NCBI GenBank assembly: GCA_034770075.1
Contig: JAVJAP010000022.1
Coordinates: forward strand, 1 to 64,000
Source of the DNA: Aralia elata
Lineage: Eukaryota > Streptophyta > Magnoliopsida > Apiales > Araliaceae
DNA length: 64,000 nucleotides
Direction of reading: 5' to 3'
Positions 1 through 12,293 of this stretch are shown piece after piece. The position numbers and the translations under genes are program-made. Every line of letters starts with the position of its first letter. Position 1 is the stretch's first letter. Below the pieces are notes generated by a model, which was not told the origin of the DNA, searched no databases, and saw nothing but the letters and a program-made list of their open reading frames with translations.

Positions 1-3000
1 TGATGAGAATGCTCCTTCTGATGCAAATCAAACTAGAAAACAAAGTAATAAGGACTCCTAATCACCTCTTTCTTTGACAATTTGAAGGAAAAGGAAACTA
101 ACGTAATAATAAGAAGGTCTCCCTAAATCGAGAATTGTGTGAGATATACACATCGTTTTGAACGCGATAGTGATGGAGATTGCACCTATAGATGCTAATC
201 TACTAGAACGAAGTAAATATGGACTCCTAATACACACTATTTCTTCTTTTGAATAATTGGAAGGAACGAATGATCCAATTTGAAGGTCTCCCTAAATCAG
301 ACTTGTGTGAGATGTACAGATCGTTTTGGACGCGATAGTTGATGAGATTGCACCTTTTGATGCTAGTCCAAACTAGCAACGAGAGTAATAAGACTTTCAT
401 ATCACCTCTTTCTTTGACACAGTTGAAGGACCTATTTGAAACAAATAAGGAAGGTCTCCCTTAAATCGAGACTTGTGTAAGAATGTACACTACGTTTTGA
501 ACGCCATAGTGATGAGATTTGCTTCTTCTTGATGCTAATCAAACTATAACGAGGTAATAGGACTCCTAATAAACCTCTTTCTTTAAAGAGTTAAATGAAC
601 TAAGAGTCAATACGAAGGTCTCTCTATATAATGACTTGTGTGAGATGTACTTAATCGTTTTGAACGCGATAGTGATGAGATTGCTCCTTTAGGATGCTAA
701 TCAAACTAAACGAGAAGTAATAATGACTCCTATTCACCTATTTCCTTTGACCAATTTGAAGGAAATAATTGTACCAATTAATGAAAGCTGTCCCTAAATC
801 GAGACTTGTGATGAGAGGTTACACATCGTTTTGAACGCGATGGTGATCAGATTGACCCCTTCTGATGCTAATCAAACTAGAACGAAGTAATAAGAACTCC
901 TAAATCACCTCTTTCTTTGATAATATTTAAGGAAACTAGTGAAAAAAACCAATAAGAAGGCTTCCCTAAATCGAAGACTTGTGTGGTGATGTACACATCG
1001 TTTATGAACGCGATAGTGATGAGACTTGCTCCATTTCGGAAACTAGTTCAAACTAGGAACGAAGTAATAAGGACTCCCCTAATCGCACACTTTCCTTTGT
1101 CATATTTGGAACGGAAAACTAATGAAACAATAAGAAGGGTCTCCCTAAATCGAGACTATGTGTGAGATTTACACACGGACACCGTTTTGAAACGCGATGG
1201 TGATTGAAGAACTGCTCCTTTAGATGCTAATCAAACTCGAAACGAGAGTAATATGACTCCCTAATCCCCTATTTCTTTGATAATTTGAAGGAACTATTGA
1301 ACCAATAAGAAGGCTCTCCCAAAATATCAAACACTTGTGTGAGATGTACACATTGTTTTGAACAGCGATAGTGATGAGATTTGCTCCATCTGATGCTAAT
1401 CAAACTAGAACGAAAGTAATAAGGACTCCTAATCACTCTTTTTCTTTGATAATTTGAAAGGACAACTAACGAAATCAATAAGAAGGGCTTTCCCTAAATC
1501 GAGACTTGTGTGAGATGTACACATCGTGTTGAAACGCGATAGTGATTTGAGATTGTCTCCTTCTGATGCTAATCAAACCTAGAACGAAGTAATAAGACTC
1601 CTAATCACCTATTTCCTTTGATGAAGCTTAACCGGGAAAACTAACGAAACCAATAAGAAGGCTTCCCCTAAATCGAGACTTGTGTTGAGATGTACACAAT
1701 ACGTTTTGAACCCGCGATAATGTGATGATACTAGCTCCTTTTTGATTACAGATCAAACTAGAACAAAGTAATAAGACTCCTAATCACCCACAATCTTTGA
1801 CAATTTGAAGGAAACTAACGAAACAATAAGAAGGGTCTCTCTAAATTCAAGACTTGTGTGAGATGTAAACACATCCGTTTCTTGAACGGGATAGTGAATG
1901 AGATTGCTCCCTTCTAGAATGCTTATAAATCAAAACTAGAACAAAGTAATAAGACTCCTAATCACCTCTTTCTTTGACAATTTGAAGGATAAACTAAACC
2001 GAAATAATAAGAAGGTCTCCCTAAATCGAAGACTTGTGTGAGAATGTACACATCGTTTTTGAACGCGATAAGTGATGAGATTTGCTCCTTTAAGATGCTA
2101 ATCAAACTAGAACGAAACAATATGACTCCTAATTCACCTATTTCTATGAAGAATTTGAAGGAACTAATGTAACCAATTCGAAAGGTCTCCCTAAATCAAA
2201 GAACTTGTGTGAGATGTACACATCGTTTTGAACCGCGATAGTGATGAGATTGCACCTTTTGGATGCTAGTCACACTAGAACGAAAGTAATAGGACTTCTA
2301 CATCACCTCTTCTTTCTTTGACAATTTTGGAAGGGACCTAATGAAACAATAAGAACGGTCTTCCCTAAATCGAGAACATTTGTGTAAGATGTACACATCG
2401 TTTTTGAACGCCATAGTGACTGAGATTTCTTCTTCTGATGCTAAATCAAACTAGAAAACGAGGTAATGAGGACTCCTAATATAACCTCTTACTTTAAAGA
2501 ATATAAATGAACTAATGAGTCAATACGAAGGTCTCTCTAAACTACATGGACTTGTGTGAGTTGTACAATAATCGTGTTGAACGCGATTAGGGATGAGATT
2601 GCCCTTTTAGTATGGGCTAATCAAATCTAGCCAACGAAGGAATATGACTCCTAATCAACCTATTGTCCTTTTTTTTTTTTTTGACATATTTGAAGGAACT
2701 AAATGTACCAATAAGAAAAAAAGCTTCCCTAAATCGAGACTTGGTGTAGAGATTGTACACATCGTTTTGAAACTCGCACATAAGCGATAGTGATCAGATT
2801 TGCTCCTTCCTGATGCTCAATCAAAAACAAGAATGAAGTAATAAGACTCCTAATCACCCTCTTCTCCTTTGATAATTTTAAGGAAACCCTAGTGAAAAAA
2901 TAAGAAGGCTTCCCTAAATCGAGACTTGTGTGAGAATGTACACATCGTTTTGAACGCGATAGTGAAGAGACTGCTCCTTTTTGATTCTAAGTCAAACTAG

Positions 3001-6000
3001 AACGAAGTAGTAAGACTCCTAATCGCCAACGTCTTTGACAATTTTGAAGGAAACTAATGAAACAATAAGAAGGTCTCCCTAAATCGAAGGACTTGTGTGA
3101 GTTGTACACATCGTTTTGAACGCGATGGTGATGAGATTGCTCTCTTTAGATGCTAATCAAACTAGAACTGAAGTAATAATGAACTCCTTAATACCCCTCT
3201 TTCTTTAGATAGTTTGAAGGAACTAATGAACCAATAAGATGGAATCCCCAAAATCAAGAATTTGTGTGAGATGTACACACCGTTTTGAAACGCGCTAGTG
3301 ATGAGAATTGCTCCTTCTGATGCTTATCCAACTAGAACGTATTAATAAGACTCCTAATCACCTTCTATTTTTGAAAATTTGAAGTACTAACGAAACAATA
3401 AGAAGGTCTCCCTAAATCGAGACTTGTGTGAGATGTACACATCGTTTTGACGCCATAGTGATTGGATTGCTCATTTTGATGTTACTCAAACTAGAACGAG
3501 GTAATAGGACTCCTAATAACCTCTTTCTTTGAGAATTTGAACGAACTAATGAGTCAATACGAAGGTCTCTCTAAATAATGACTTGTGTGAGATGTACATA
3601 TCGTTTTGAACGTGATAGTGATGAGATTGCTCCTTTAGATGCTAATCAAACTAGAACGAAGTAATATGACTCCTAATCACCTCTTTGCTTGACATTTTGA
3701 AGGAAACGAATGGACCAATAAGAAGGTCTCCTTAAATCAACACTTGTGAGAGATGTACACATTGTTTTGAACGCGATAGTGATGAGATTGCTCCTTCTGA
3801 TGCTAAATCAAACTGAAAAGAAGTAAAAAGACCTCCTAATCACCTCTTTCTTTGATAATTTGAAGGACACTAACGTAACAATAAGAAGGCATCCCTAAAT
3901 CGAGACTTGTTGTGAGATGTAACCCATCGTGTTGAACGCGATAGTGGATGAGATTGTGTCCTTCTGATGCTAATCCAAACTAGAACGACAGTAATAAGAC
4001 TCCTTATCACCTATATCTTTGATAATCTTAAGGAAACTAAACGAAACAATAAGAAGGCTTTCCCTAAAATCGGAGACTTGTGTGAGGATGTACAACATCG
4101 TTTTGAACGCGATTAGTGATTGATACTCTGCTCCTTTTGATACGAGTCAAACTAACAACAAAGTAATAAGACTCCTAATCACCAACTATCTTTTGACAAT
4201 TTGAAGGAAACTAACGAAACAATAAGAAGGTCTCTCTAAATCAAGAATAGTGTGAGATGTACAACATAAGTTCGTTTTGAACGTGATAGTGATGAGATTG
4301 CTCCTTCCTGATGCTAATCAAACTAGAACAAAGTACATAAGACTTCGCAATCACCCTTTTTATTCTTTCTTTGACAATTTGAAGGAAACTAAGGAAATAA
4401 TAAGAAGGTCTCCCTAAATCGAGACTTGTGTGAGATGTACACATCGTTTTGAACGCGATAGTGATGAGATTGCACCTTTTGATGCTAGTCAAACTAGAAC
4501 GAAGTAATAAGACTTCTAATCACCTCTTTCTTTGACAATTTGAAGGAACTAATGAAACAATAAGAAGGTCTCCCTAAATCGAGACTTGTGTAAGATGTAC
4601 ACATCGTTTTGAACGCCATAGTGATGAGATTGCTCCTTCTGATGCTAATCAAACTAGAACGAGGTAATAGGACTCCTAATAACCTCTTTCTTTAAGAATT
4701 TAAATGAACTAATGAGTCAATACGAAGGTCTCTCTAAATAATGACTTGTGTGAGATGTACATATCGTTTTGAACGCGATAGTGATGAGATTGCTCCTTTA
4801 GATGCTAATCAAACTAGAACGAAGTAATATGACTCCTAATCACCTATTTCTTTGACAATTTGAAGGAACTAATGTACCAATAAGAAAGCTTCCCTAAATC
4901 GAGACTTGTGTGAGATGTACACATCGTTTTGAACGCGATAGTGATCAGATTGCTCCTTCTGATGCTAATCAAACTAGAACGAAGTAATAAGACTCCTAAT
5001 CACCTCTTTCTTTAATAATTTTAAGGAAACTAGTGAAACAAGGGGGGGGGGGGGGGTGTAAAGAAGGCTTCCCTAAATCGAGGACTTGTGTGTGATGTAC
5101 ACAATCGTTTTTGAACGCGATAGTGACAGACTGCTCCTTTTTGATACCTAGTCAAACTAGAACGAAGTAATAAGAACTCCTAATCGCCACGCTTCTTTGA
5201 CAATTTTGAAGGAAACGAATGTAACAATAAGAAGGTCCTCCCTAAATCGAGACTTGTGTGAAGTTGTAACACCATCGTTTTGAACGCGATGGTGATGAAG
5301 CATGCGCCTTTAGATGCTAATCAAAACTAGAACGTAGTAATATGACTCTTTATCCCCTCTTTCTTTGATAATTTGAAGTGAACTAATGAAACCAATAAGA
5401 AGGTCTCCCAAATATCAAGACTTGTGTGAGATGTACAACATCGTTATGAACGCGATAGTGATGAGATTGCTCCCTTCTGATCGCGTTATCAAACTAGAAC
5501 GAAGTAATAAAGACTCCTAATCAACCTCGTTTTTTTGAAAATTTGAAGGAAAACTAACGAAACAATATGAAGGTCCTCCCTAAATCGAGACTTTGTGTGA
5601 GATGTACACATCGTTTTGAGACGCCATACGTGATCGGCTTGCTCATTTTTGATGCTAATCAAAACTAGAACGAGGTAATAGGACTCCTAATAACACTCTT
5701 TCTTTGAGAATTTGAAGGACACTAAATCACCCATCATTCTAACGAAACAATATGAAGGCTTCCCTAGAATCGAGACATGTGTGAGATGTACTCATCGTGT
5801 TGAACGCGATAGTGATGAAATTGTTCTCGCTTCTGATGCTAATCAAAACGAGAACGAAGGTATAAGACTCCCCTAATCACCTATTTCATTGATAATTTTA
5901 AGTAAACTAACGAAAACAATAAAGAAGGCTTCCCTAAATCGAGAATTGTGTGTGCGGTGACACATCGTTTTGAACGTGATAGTGATGAAGACTCGCTCCT

Positions 6001-6445
6001 TTTGATACTAGTCAAACTAGAACGAAAGTAATAAACCTCCTAATTTGCCACTCTTCTGTGACAATTTGAAGGGAAACTAATGAAACATTATGAAGGTCTC
6101 CCTAAAATCGAGACTTGTGTGAGTTGTACACATCGTTTTGAACCGCGAAGGTGATGATATTACTCCTTTAGATGCTAATCAAACTAGAACGAAGTAATAT
6201 GACTCCCTAATCCCCTCTTTCTTTGATAATTAGAAGGAACTAATAAACCAATAAAGAAGGTCCCTCCCAAAAATCCAAGACTTGTGTGAGATGTACACAT
6301 CGTTTTGAACGCGATAGTGATGAGATTGCTCCTTTTGATGCTAGTCAAACTAGAACAAAGTAATAAGACTCCTAATCACCTCTTTCTTTAACAATTTTGA
6401 GGAAACTAACGAAACAATAAGAAAGCTTCCCTAAATTGAGACTTG
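1..6445. repeat. 160-bp satellite, block 1 (about 38 monomers)
   Basis: Head-to-tail tandem repeat. Recurring landmarks in each monomer are GATGCTAATCAAACTAGAAC, AATTTGAAGGAACTAATG, TCTCCCTAAATC and ACATCGTTTTGAACGCGATA. In the clean stretch the ACATCGTTTT landmark falls at 4441, 4601, (ATATCG) 4761 and 4921, exactly 160 bp apart. Elsewhere in the block the spacing is 160-190 because of many small insertions. Block 1 monomers typically read GATGAGATTGC, AATAAGACTCC and AAATCGAGACTTG, unlike blocks 2 and 3. Variant monomers recur in a set order, giving a higher-order repeat. Open frames on the minus strand here come from the repeat and are not genes. The block stops abruptly at element G. It is a typical plant heterochromatic or centromeric satellite in structure; I do not recognise the family. 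Confidence 0.95.
5042..5056 (+). repeat. 15-G homopolymer inside a satellite monomer
   Basis: A run of 15 G replaces the expected ATAAGAAGG part of a monomer. It stands at the boundary between regular 160-bp monomers (4440-5040) and indel-rich ones. A 14-T run at 2669-2682 is similar. Either true slippage or a sequencing or assembly fault; I favour the latter. Confidence 0.7.
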
Positions 6446-6771
6446 TGTGATGATTGTTTTCATTGAAGTTGTGAGTTAATAAAAAAAACAGAGTATAGAA
6501 AATTTTGTTATTTCAGTTATTTTAATTTGTTCGTAGAAATTCGTCTCCAATTCCGTAATCAAGATTATTGCTACTTCTAGTCATACCGACTATATTGTTC
6601 GTGATAAGTTATTTTGAATTGATTAGTAGAACCGAGAAATTTTGCTCGGTAAAATTCTAAAATAACCTATTAGAGAGAATAATTATAAGTAAAAGGCTGA
6701 GTGGTGAGATCAATTGAGGGAAAAAGCCTATTGAGTGATACACGGAGTGAAACAATAATCGAGCGAAACAC

Positions 6772-6819
6772 GTAAGGGAGTGGTGAGGAAAATATTATGC
6801 TACTAACCGCTGTTTGCAG
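6772..6819 (+). other. Possible leader intron acceptor ahead of gag (element G)
   Basis: A GTAAGGGAG donor-like site, a TACTAAC branch-point match and a CTGTTTGCAG acceptor lie just upstream of the gag ATG at 6825. The same arrangement recurs in A and B. The implied intron of 48 nt is very short for a plant, so the true donor may lie further upstream. Confidence 0.35.
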
Positions 6820-6824
6820 GAAAT

Positions 6825-8200
6825 ATGTCTAACGATCACAAGGATAAGGGAACTTTTGTAGAACCTTCATTGTCAGCCGAGATGAAGTTGATGATTGAGG
6901 CCATGAATAAAGGAAATGGGGTAGTGATGTTGCGATATGGTAATGGAACAGGTGCATGAGCACTTGGACCAATTAAGCGTTACACGGGGAGACTCTTCTC
7001 CAAAAACCGCCAGGGAACGCAACAAAAAGGGGTAGCTCAGCAAAGAGGAAAGCTAGGGTGGAAAGAAACTGATTTCAATGATGGAGGATTTAGTGAAGAG
7101 GATGAGCGAAGCGTCCCGACTTCTTACATCGGAGGCAACGAGGAGCAACGGATAGAGGGGGTCGAGATAGAGAGGATAACTCCTTGGATAGTATAAAAAT
7201 GAAAAATTTCGACTTTCCAAGGGAAGAAACGGGGTGATCCGGAGGCCTATCTAGAGTGGGAAAAGAAGATGGATTGGATTTTTGAAGGTCATAACCTACT
7301 CGGGGCTAAAGAAAGTGAAACTCGCTGCCTACCAGAATTTCTCAGCTTATGCTGTTACTTTGGTGGGATCAGTTGCTGATTTGTCGGAGGAGAATTGGTG
7401 GGGAAAACGTCCAAATGAAACTTAGGAAGATATGAAGACACGTGATGAAAAGAGAGGTTCGTTCCAGATTAACTATCACCGAGAGCTAGTTCGGAGTTTG
7501 CAAAGCTTGAAGCAAGGTAGTAGGAGCATAGAAGATTATTACAAAGAAATAGAGATGTTGATGGCTAGGGCAAACATCAATGAGGATGGCGAATCTACAA
7601 TGGCCCAGTTTTCGACGGGATTAAATTTGGGAGATTACAGACTTAGTGGAACGACAACATTACTTGGTATTAGAGGATATGGTTCACGAGGCTATCAAGA
7701 TTGAGAAACATGCTTAAGAGGATAGGTAGCCAACGTGTTCGATACCTAATTCGGGATCATCATGGAAGTCTAATGTTGGGAAGCGAGAGGAGAAGCCAGC
7801 CGTGGGTAAGCAAATCCAAGTTTTGAGCCATAAAACGAAAACGATTAATAAGGGAGTGGCCAAAGGTAATAACTGACCCTTCTTCTTTTAGTCGTTAATC
7901 AGAGATATTAAATTTGTTTTAAATGTTCAAGGTAAGGGACATATTGCGAGTCAATGTCCGAATCAAAGGACGATGTTATTACTCTTGACAATGGAGAGGT
8001 GGAGACCGAAGGGGAAGATAAAGGCGATACTAATTATTATAGCCACCATATTAGAGGAGGTAGAAGACAAGGAAAGTTTTGCAATATTTGGGGAAAGTTT
8101 TGGTGACAAGAAAGGTTGCTTTAGTGCACAAGTGAAGGAGGAAGGAAAGCATCGCGAGCAGCCGTATAAAATTTATTTCATACTAGGTGTCTTGTGAATC
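6825..8200 (+). pseudogene. gag: Element G gag (capsid and zinc knuckle), broken
   Basis: Starts at an ATG just after the acceptor-like site. A retrotransposon gag core can be read piecewise: a tract with AYLEWEKKM-like spelling near 7245-7290, a GCTGTTACTTTGGTGGGATC tract at about 7351-7370 that is the family's AVTWWDQ motif with one extra base, and an open stretch 7432-7704 with SLKQGSRSIEDYYKEIEMLM. A CCHC zinc knuckle (C-x2-C-x4-H-x4-C) is readable at 7915-7957 if one inserted T is ignored. Capsid would form the virus-like particle and the knuckle would bind RNA. Several frameshifts and stops make it non-functional. Confidence 0.75.
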
Positions 8201-11200
8201 GGAAAATTTGATGTGTCGGTGATAGATGGGGGGGGTAGTTGCAACGAAGTGGCAAGTAAGGTTATGGTAGAGAAATTGGGGGCCTTTCCACAACCAAAAA
8301 CATCCATCAACCGTATCGATTGCAATGGCTCAACGATAGTAATGAGATTAAAGTAACTAAACAGGTGTTGGTGCCATTTACTATTGGGAAGTATATGGAT
8401 GAAATTTTGTGCGACGTGGTTCTAATGCAGGCGGGTCACATATTGTTTGGTCGACCGTGGCAATTTGACAGGCGTGTGAAGCATGATGGCTTTAGCAATG
8501 AATATTCTTTTGTTCACAATAAAAGGAAAGTTACTTTGTGTCCTATGTCACCACAACAGGTGCATGAGGATCAACTTCATCTGCAGAGAGATTGTGAAAA
8601 AAAGAAAAGAGAGTGAAGAGAAAAATAATGAGGGAAAAAATAATGAGAGGAAACATAAGAGAGAAAAAGAAAGAGAGAAAAGAAAAGATGAGGAGCGAAA
8701 AATAAATATCTATGCAAAAAAGAGTGATGTGAGGCGAGCTTTAGATGCTAAAACAGGTCGGAATATGATTATACTTCGGTATAAGGGAGTGGCGCTTTTG
8801 AAACACTAACGCTAAACGATTCTTCTTTGCCTAGTGTTGTTTCATCTCTTCTTGGCCAGGATTATAAGGATGTGTTTCCCGAGGGAGGCTTCCACAAGGA
8901 TTACCAACCTATCTGGGGAATTGAAGCATCAAATTGACTTCGTACCTGGTGCAACCATTCCAAACCGCTCCAGCTTATCAGCCCGCAATCCCGAGGAGAA
9001 CGAAGGCGTTGCAAAGGGCAAGTTGGCGCGAACTCAATGGGAAAAAGGGGTTCGTGAGGTGAAAGCATGAGTCAATGTGCAGTTCCAGTGATCTTAGTGG
9101 CCTAAAAAGGCATGGGAAAGTGGCGTCATATGCATTGACATGTCGAGCAGTAAACAATATTACGGTTAAAGTATCGACATCTTCATTCCACGTTTAGATG
9201 ACATGTTAGATGAATTGCATGGTTTCTTGTGTATTTTTCAAAAATTGGATTTAAAAAGTGGATATCATCAAATGTCGTATGCATGAGGGTGATGGAATGG
9301 ATAAACAGAGCTTTCAAAACAAAATATGGTGTGTTGTATGAGTGGTTTAGTGTTACCGTTTTGGTCTAAAACTAAATGCTCCTAGAACTTTCATGAGATT
9401 AATGAACCTATTGTTTTGCGGTTCGTTCATTGGAAAAATTTTATGGTTTGTGTATTTTGATGACATCTTGATTAATATAGCAAAAACTTGGGTTGAGAGC
9501 AAAAAAAAACATTTGCCATTGCATTTAATAATCTGTTTTAGATGTACTTTGTAAGGAAAAGTTATTTGCTAGCATGGATAAGTGCAACGTTTTGTTACGG
9601 ATAGAATTATTTTTCTTGGATTTGTTGTGAGTTCACAGGGAGTTCAGGTGGGGATGAGGAGAAAATACGTGCAATCCGAGAATGCGCCGAGTCAACCAAA
9701 TGTGAGTCAAGTTCGTAGTTTCCATGGGACTGGCAAGTTTTCTACCGACGTTTTGTGAAGAATTTCAGCGACATCACAGCGCCATTGACGGAAGTAATCA
9801 AAAGCAGTGTGGATTTTAAGTGGGGTGAAGAACAGGAAAAGGCGTTTAAAATTGATTAAAGATAAATTGACTAACGCTCATTTTGCTTGTTTTACCTAAC
9901 TTTTACTATGGATTTTGAGATTGAGTGTGTTGCTTCAGGTTTAGGGATTGGAGCTGTCGTTTGATGCAGGAAGGGAAACCAGTGGCGTACTTTAGCGAGA
10001 AAAGATGTTTAAGTGGGGTAGCTCTAAAACTATCCTTACTTTATGACAAGGAGATGTATGCATTGGTGTCCGTAGCATTAGAAACGTGACCAACACTACG
10101 CTTTGGCCTAAAGAGTTCGTGATTCACACCAATCATTAAATCACTAAAAGTACTTGAAAGGACAGCACAATACGTTGGAACATAGCGGGCATGCTAGGTG
10201 GATGGAGTTTATCAAGACATTTTCAATCTGTCATCCGATACAAACAGGGTAAAGGAGAATGTTGTTGCTAAAGCTATTTCGAGGAGGTACGTGATTATTA
10301 AATACTCTTGATACAAAATTGCTTTGGTTTTGAACGAAATAATCAAAGACTTATATGTTAGGTGACCTTCATTTTTTGTGAAGAGTTATAAATCATGTGA
10401 AGAAGAATGTTTGTAGGTAAATTATTTTAAAGCTGATGGGTTTCTGTTTCGAGAAAATAAATTATGCATACCTCCATGTTTCTTTGCGTGAGTTGTTGAT
10501 TAGGGGAGTCACATGGGGGGAGGTCTGATGGGTCATTTTGGTGTTGAAAAGACGTATCTGTTTTATAAAAGTGCATTTTTTTTGGGCCTCATATGAAACG
10601 AGAGGTTAGAAGGAATTTGGGATAAATGCATTCCGTTTTGTAAACAAGCTAATGTGACAGTTCGTGTTCGGCCTACCATGGTTTGTATACGCCATTGCCT
10701 ATATCTAGTGAACCTTGGATTGATTTTATCTATGGATTTTGTGTTGGGTTTACCTAGGTCTAAGCGATGGTCAGGATTCTATAGTTATTGGTCGTGGATA
10801 GATTTTCTAAGATGGCACATTTTATTCCATGTCACAAAACTGATGATGTGTCCCATATTGCTGATTTTGTTCTTTAGAGAGATTTGTGTTTTGCGGTTTG
10901 CATGGCATGCCGTGTAGAACAATTGTCTTCAGATAGAGATTCTAAATTTCTTGAGTTATTTTTGGAAGACAGTGTGGTGTAAAGTTAGGGACTAAACTGT
11001 TATTTTTAACTACTTGTCATCCACAAACTGACGGTCAAACTGAAGTTGTAAATAGGACTTTATCTGCATTTTTAAGGGCCAATCATTAAGGAAGAATATT
11101 AAGCATTGGGAGGAATGTTTTACCTCATGTTGAGTTTGCTTATACATCGATCTGTTCATTCTGCTACTAATTTTTCACGTTTTGAGATTGTATATGGTTT

Positions 11201-11640
11201 TAATCCTTTAACATACAACACACCGTTGGATTTATCAACCGTTTCCTGTTTCTGAGTATACTAACTTGGATGGAAAGCAGAAGGCTGAGTTTGGTTAGCA
11301 GATACCTTGAGAAAACTCGACTCAACATTGAGGAGGAGGACGGAACAATACGCAAAACAGGCCTAATAAGGGTCGACGTCAAGTTATTTTTGAAACGGGA
11401 GATTGGGGTGGTTATGGTTAAACTTGCGAAAAGAAAGATTTTCCGGCTCTCAACGATCAAAATAATTGCTTCCTAGAGGAGATGGACCATTTCAAGTGCT
11501 TGAGCGCAATTAATGACAATACCTATATAAATGGATTTACCGGGTGTGAGTAATGTTAGTGCATCATTTCATGTTTTTGACCTTATGTCCGTTTGATGTA
11601 GGAGATAGATTTGAGGAAAAATCCTTTCCAAAGAGGAGTG
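8200..11640 (+). pseudogene. pol: Element G pol (protease, RT, RNase H, integrase), broken
   Basis: Protease remnant at 8214-8480: VIDGGGSCNEVAS-like active-site region (Gly where Ser or Thr is usual), then LQWLNDSNEIKVTKQV and LFGRPWQFDRR. A Lys/Glu-rich linker follows (8597-8712). RT: IDFVPGATIPNR near 8935, LDLKSGYHQM near 9247, and an intact YFDDILI catalytic motif at 9453-9473. RNase H: ECDASG-like and HTDHESLKHLKG-like remnants around 9930-10160. Integrase: HGGGLMGHFGVEK zinc region near 10511, MDFVLGLPR at 10732, and CHPQTDGQTEVVNR at about 11010-11050. The C-terminal end resembles SPFDVGD, followed by NPFQRG. Dozens of indels and stops separate these motifs, so this is a dead copy. 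Confidence 0.8.
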
Positions 11641-11916
11641 GAATGATGTGGGACATTACTAGCAAGACAAGGGGCGGGAGCTATAGGCGCTGGGATCCAA
11701 GCGCAAGTTCCAGTTGGACCAATGACGAGCTGAGCACGAGCAAAGCGCTTCAGAGAAGGGGCCTTATTGGGTCTATTCAAGAAGCTTTTGAATGACAAGG
11801 ATGCAAGTTCAAAGGCGTTGGAGTTGTTGGTACCTAGGTTTGTGAATGTGCTACAGGTGAGGGATCCAAGCCAAAGAAGCAAAAGGAGGAAAAAAATTCA
11901 TCTAAGTCTTGGTCCA

Positions 11917-12119
11917 AGCGCCTAAGGCGCTCCATGCCTGGTTTGTGTTTCAAGCGCCTAGGGCGCTCACCTATTGTGGGAGATTCAGACAACTCTAGCG
12001 CCTAGGAGCGCTCGTTCCCTTTGTATTTCCAGCGCCTAGAGCGCTGGCCAAATGTGGAGACCACTCCAGGATAGCGCCTAAAGCACTACATCAAAGAAGC
12101 AACCTAGCGCCTAAAGCAC
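11917..12119 (+). promoter_or_regulatory. Six near-palindromes upstream of the G LTR TATA box
   Basis: AGCGCCTAAGGCGCT (11917), AGCGCCTAGGGCGCT (11953), AGCGCCTAGGAGCGCT (11997), AGCGCCTAGAGCGCT (12031) and AGCGCCTAAAGCACT (12073 and 12105). Spacing is 32-44 bp. They lie in U3, 166-370 bp before the TATA box at 12286. Function unknown. Confidence 0.7.
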
Positions 12120-12285
12120 TAGGCTCTGTACACGTATTCCAAAGTTGCGTTTGTAATCAGATTTCTTTCCTTAATTTCAGCATATTTTCATAATTCTATT
12201 GTAATTAGGATATTTTAAGATAGGATTTTAATTTCCAAATCAGTTGCTATGTTCCTTTAGGGATTCTAGGGTTTTTATAGTTTAG

Positions 12286-12293
12286 TATAAATA
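12286..12293 (+). promoter_or_regulatory. TATA box of element G LTR
   Basis: TATAAATA in the position homologous to the TATA boxes of the A and B LTRs. Likely remnant Pol II promoter of the LTR. Confidence 0.6.

Noticed and set aside
1269..4492. Minus-strand reading frames in the satellite with recurring TMCTSHTSHD-like peptides
   Set aside because: They repeat with the 160-bp monomer and exist only because one frame of the repeat lacks stops. The same happens at 15015-16909 and 35941-37159.
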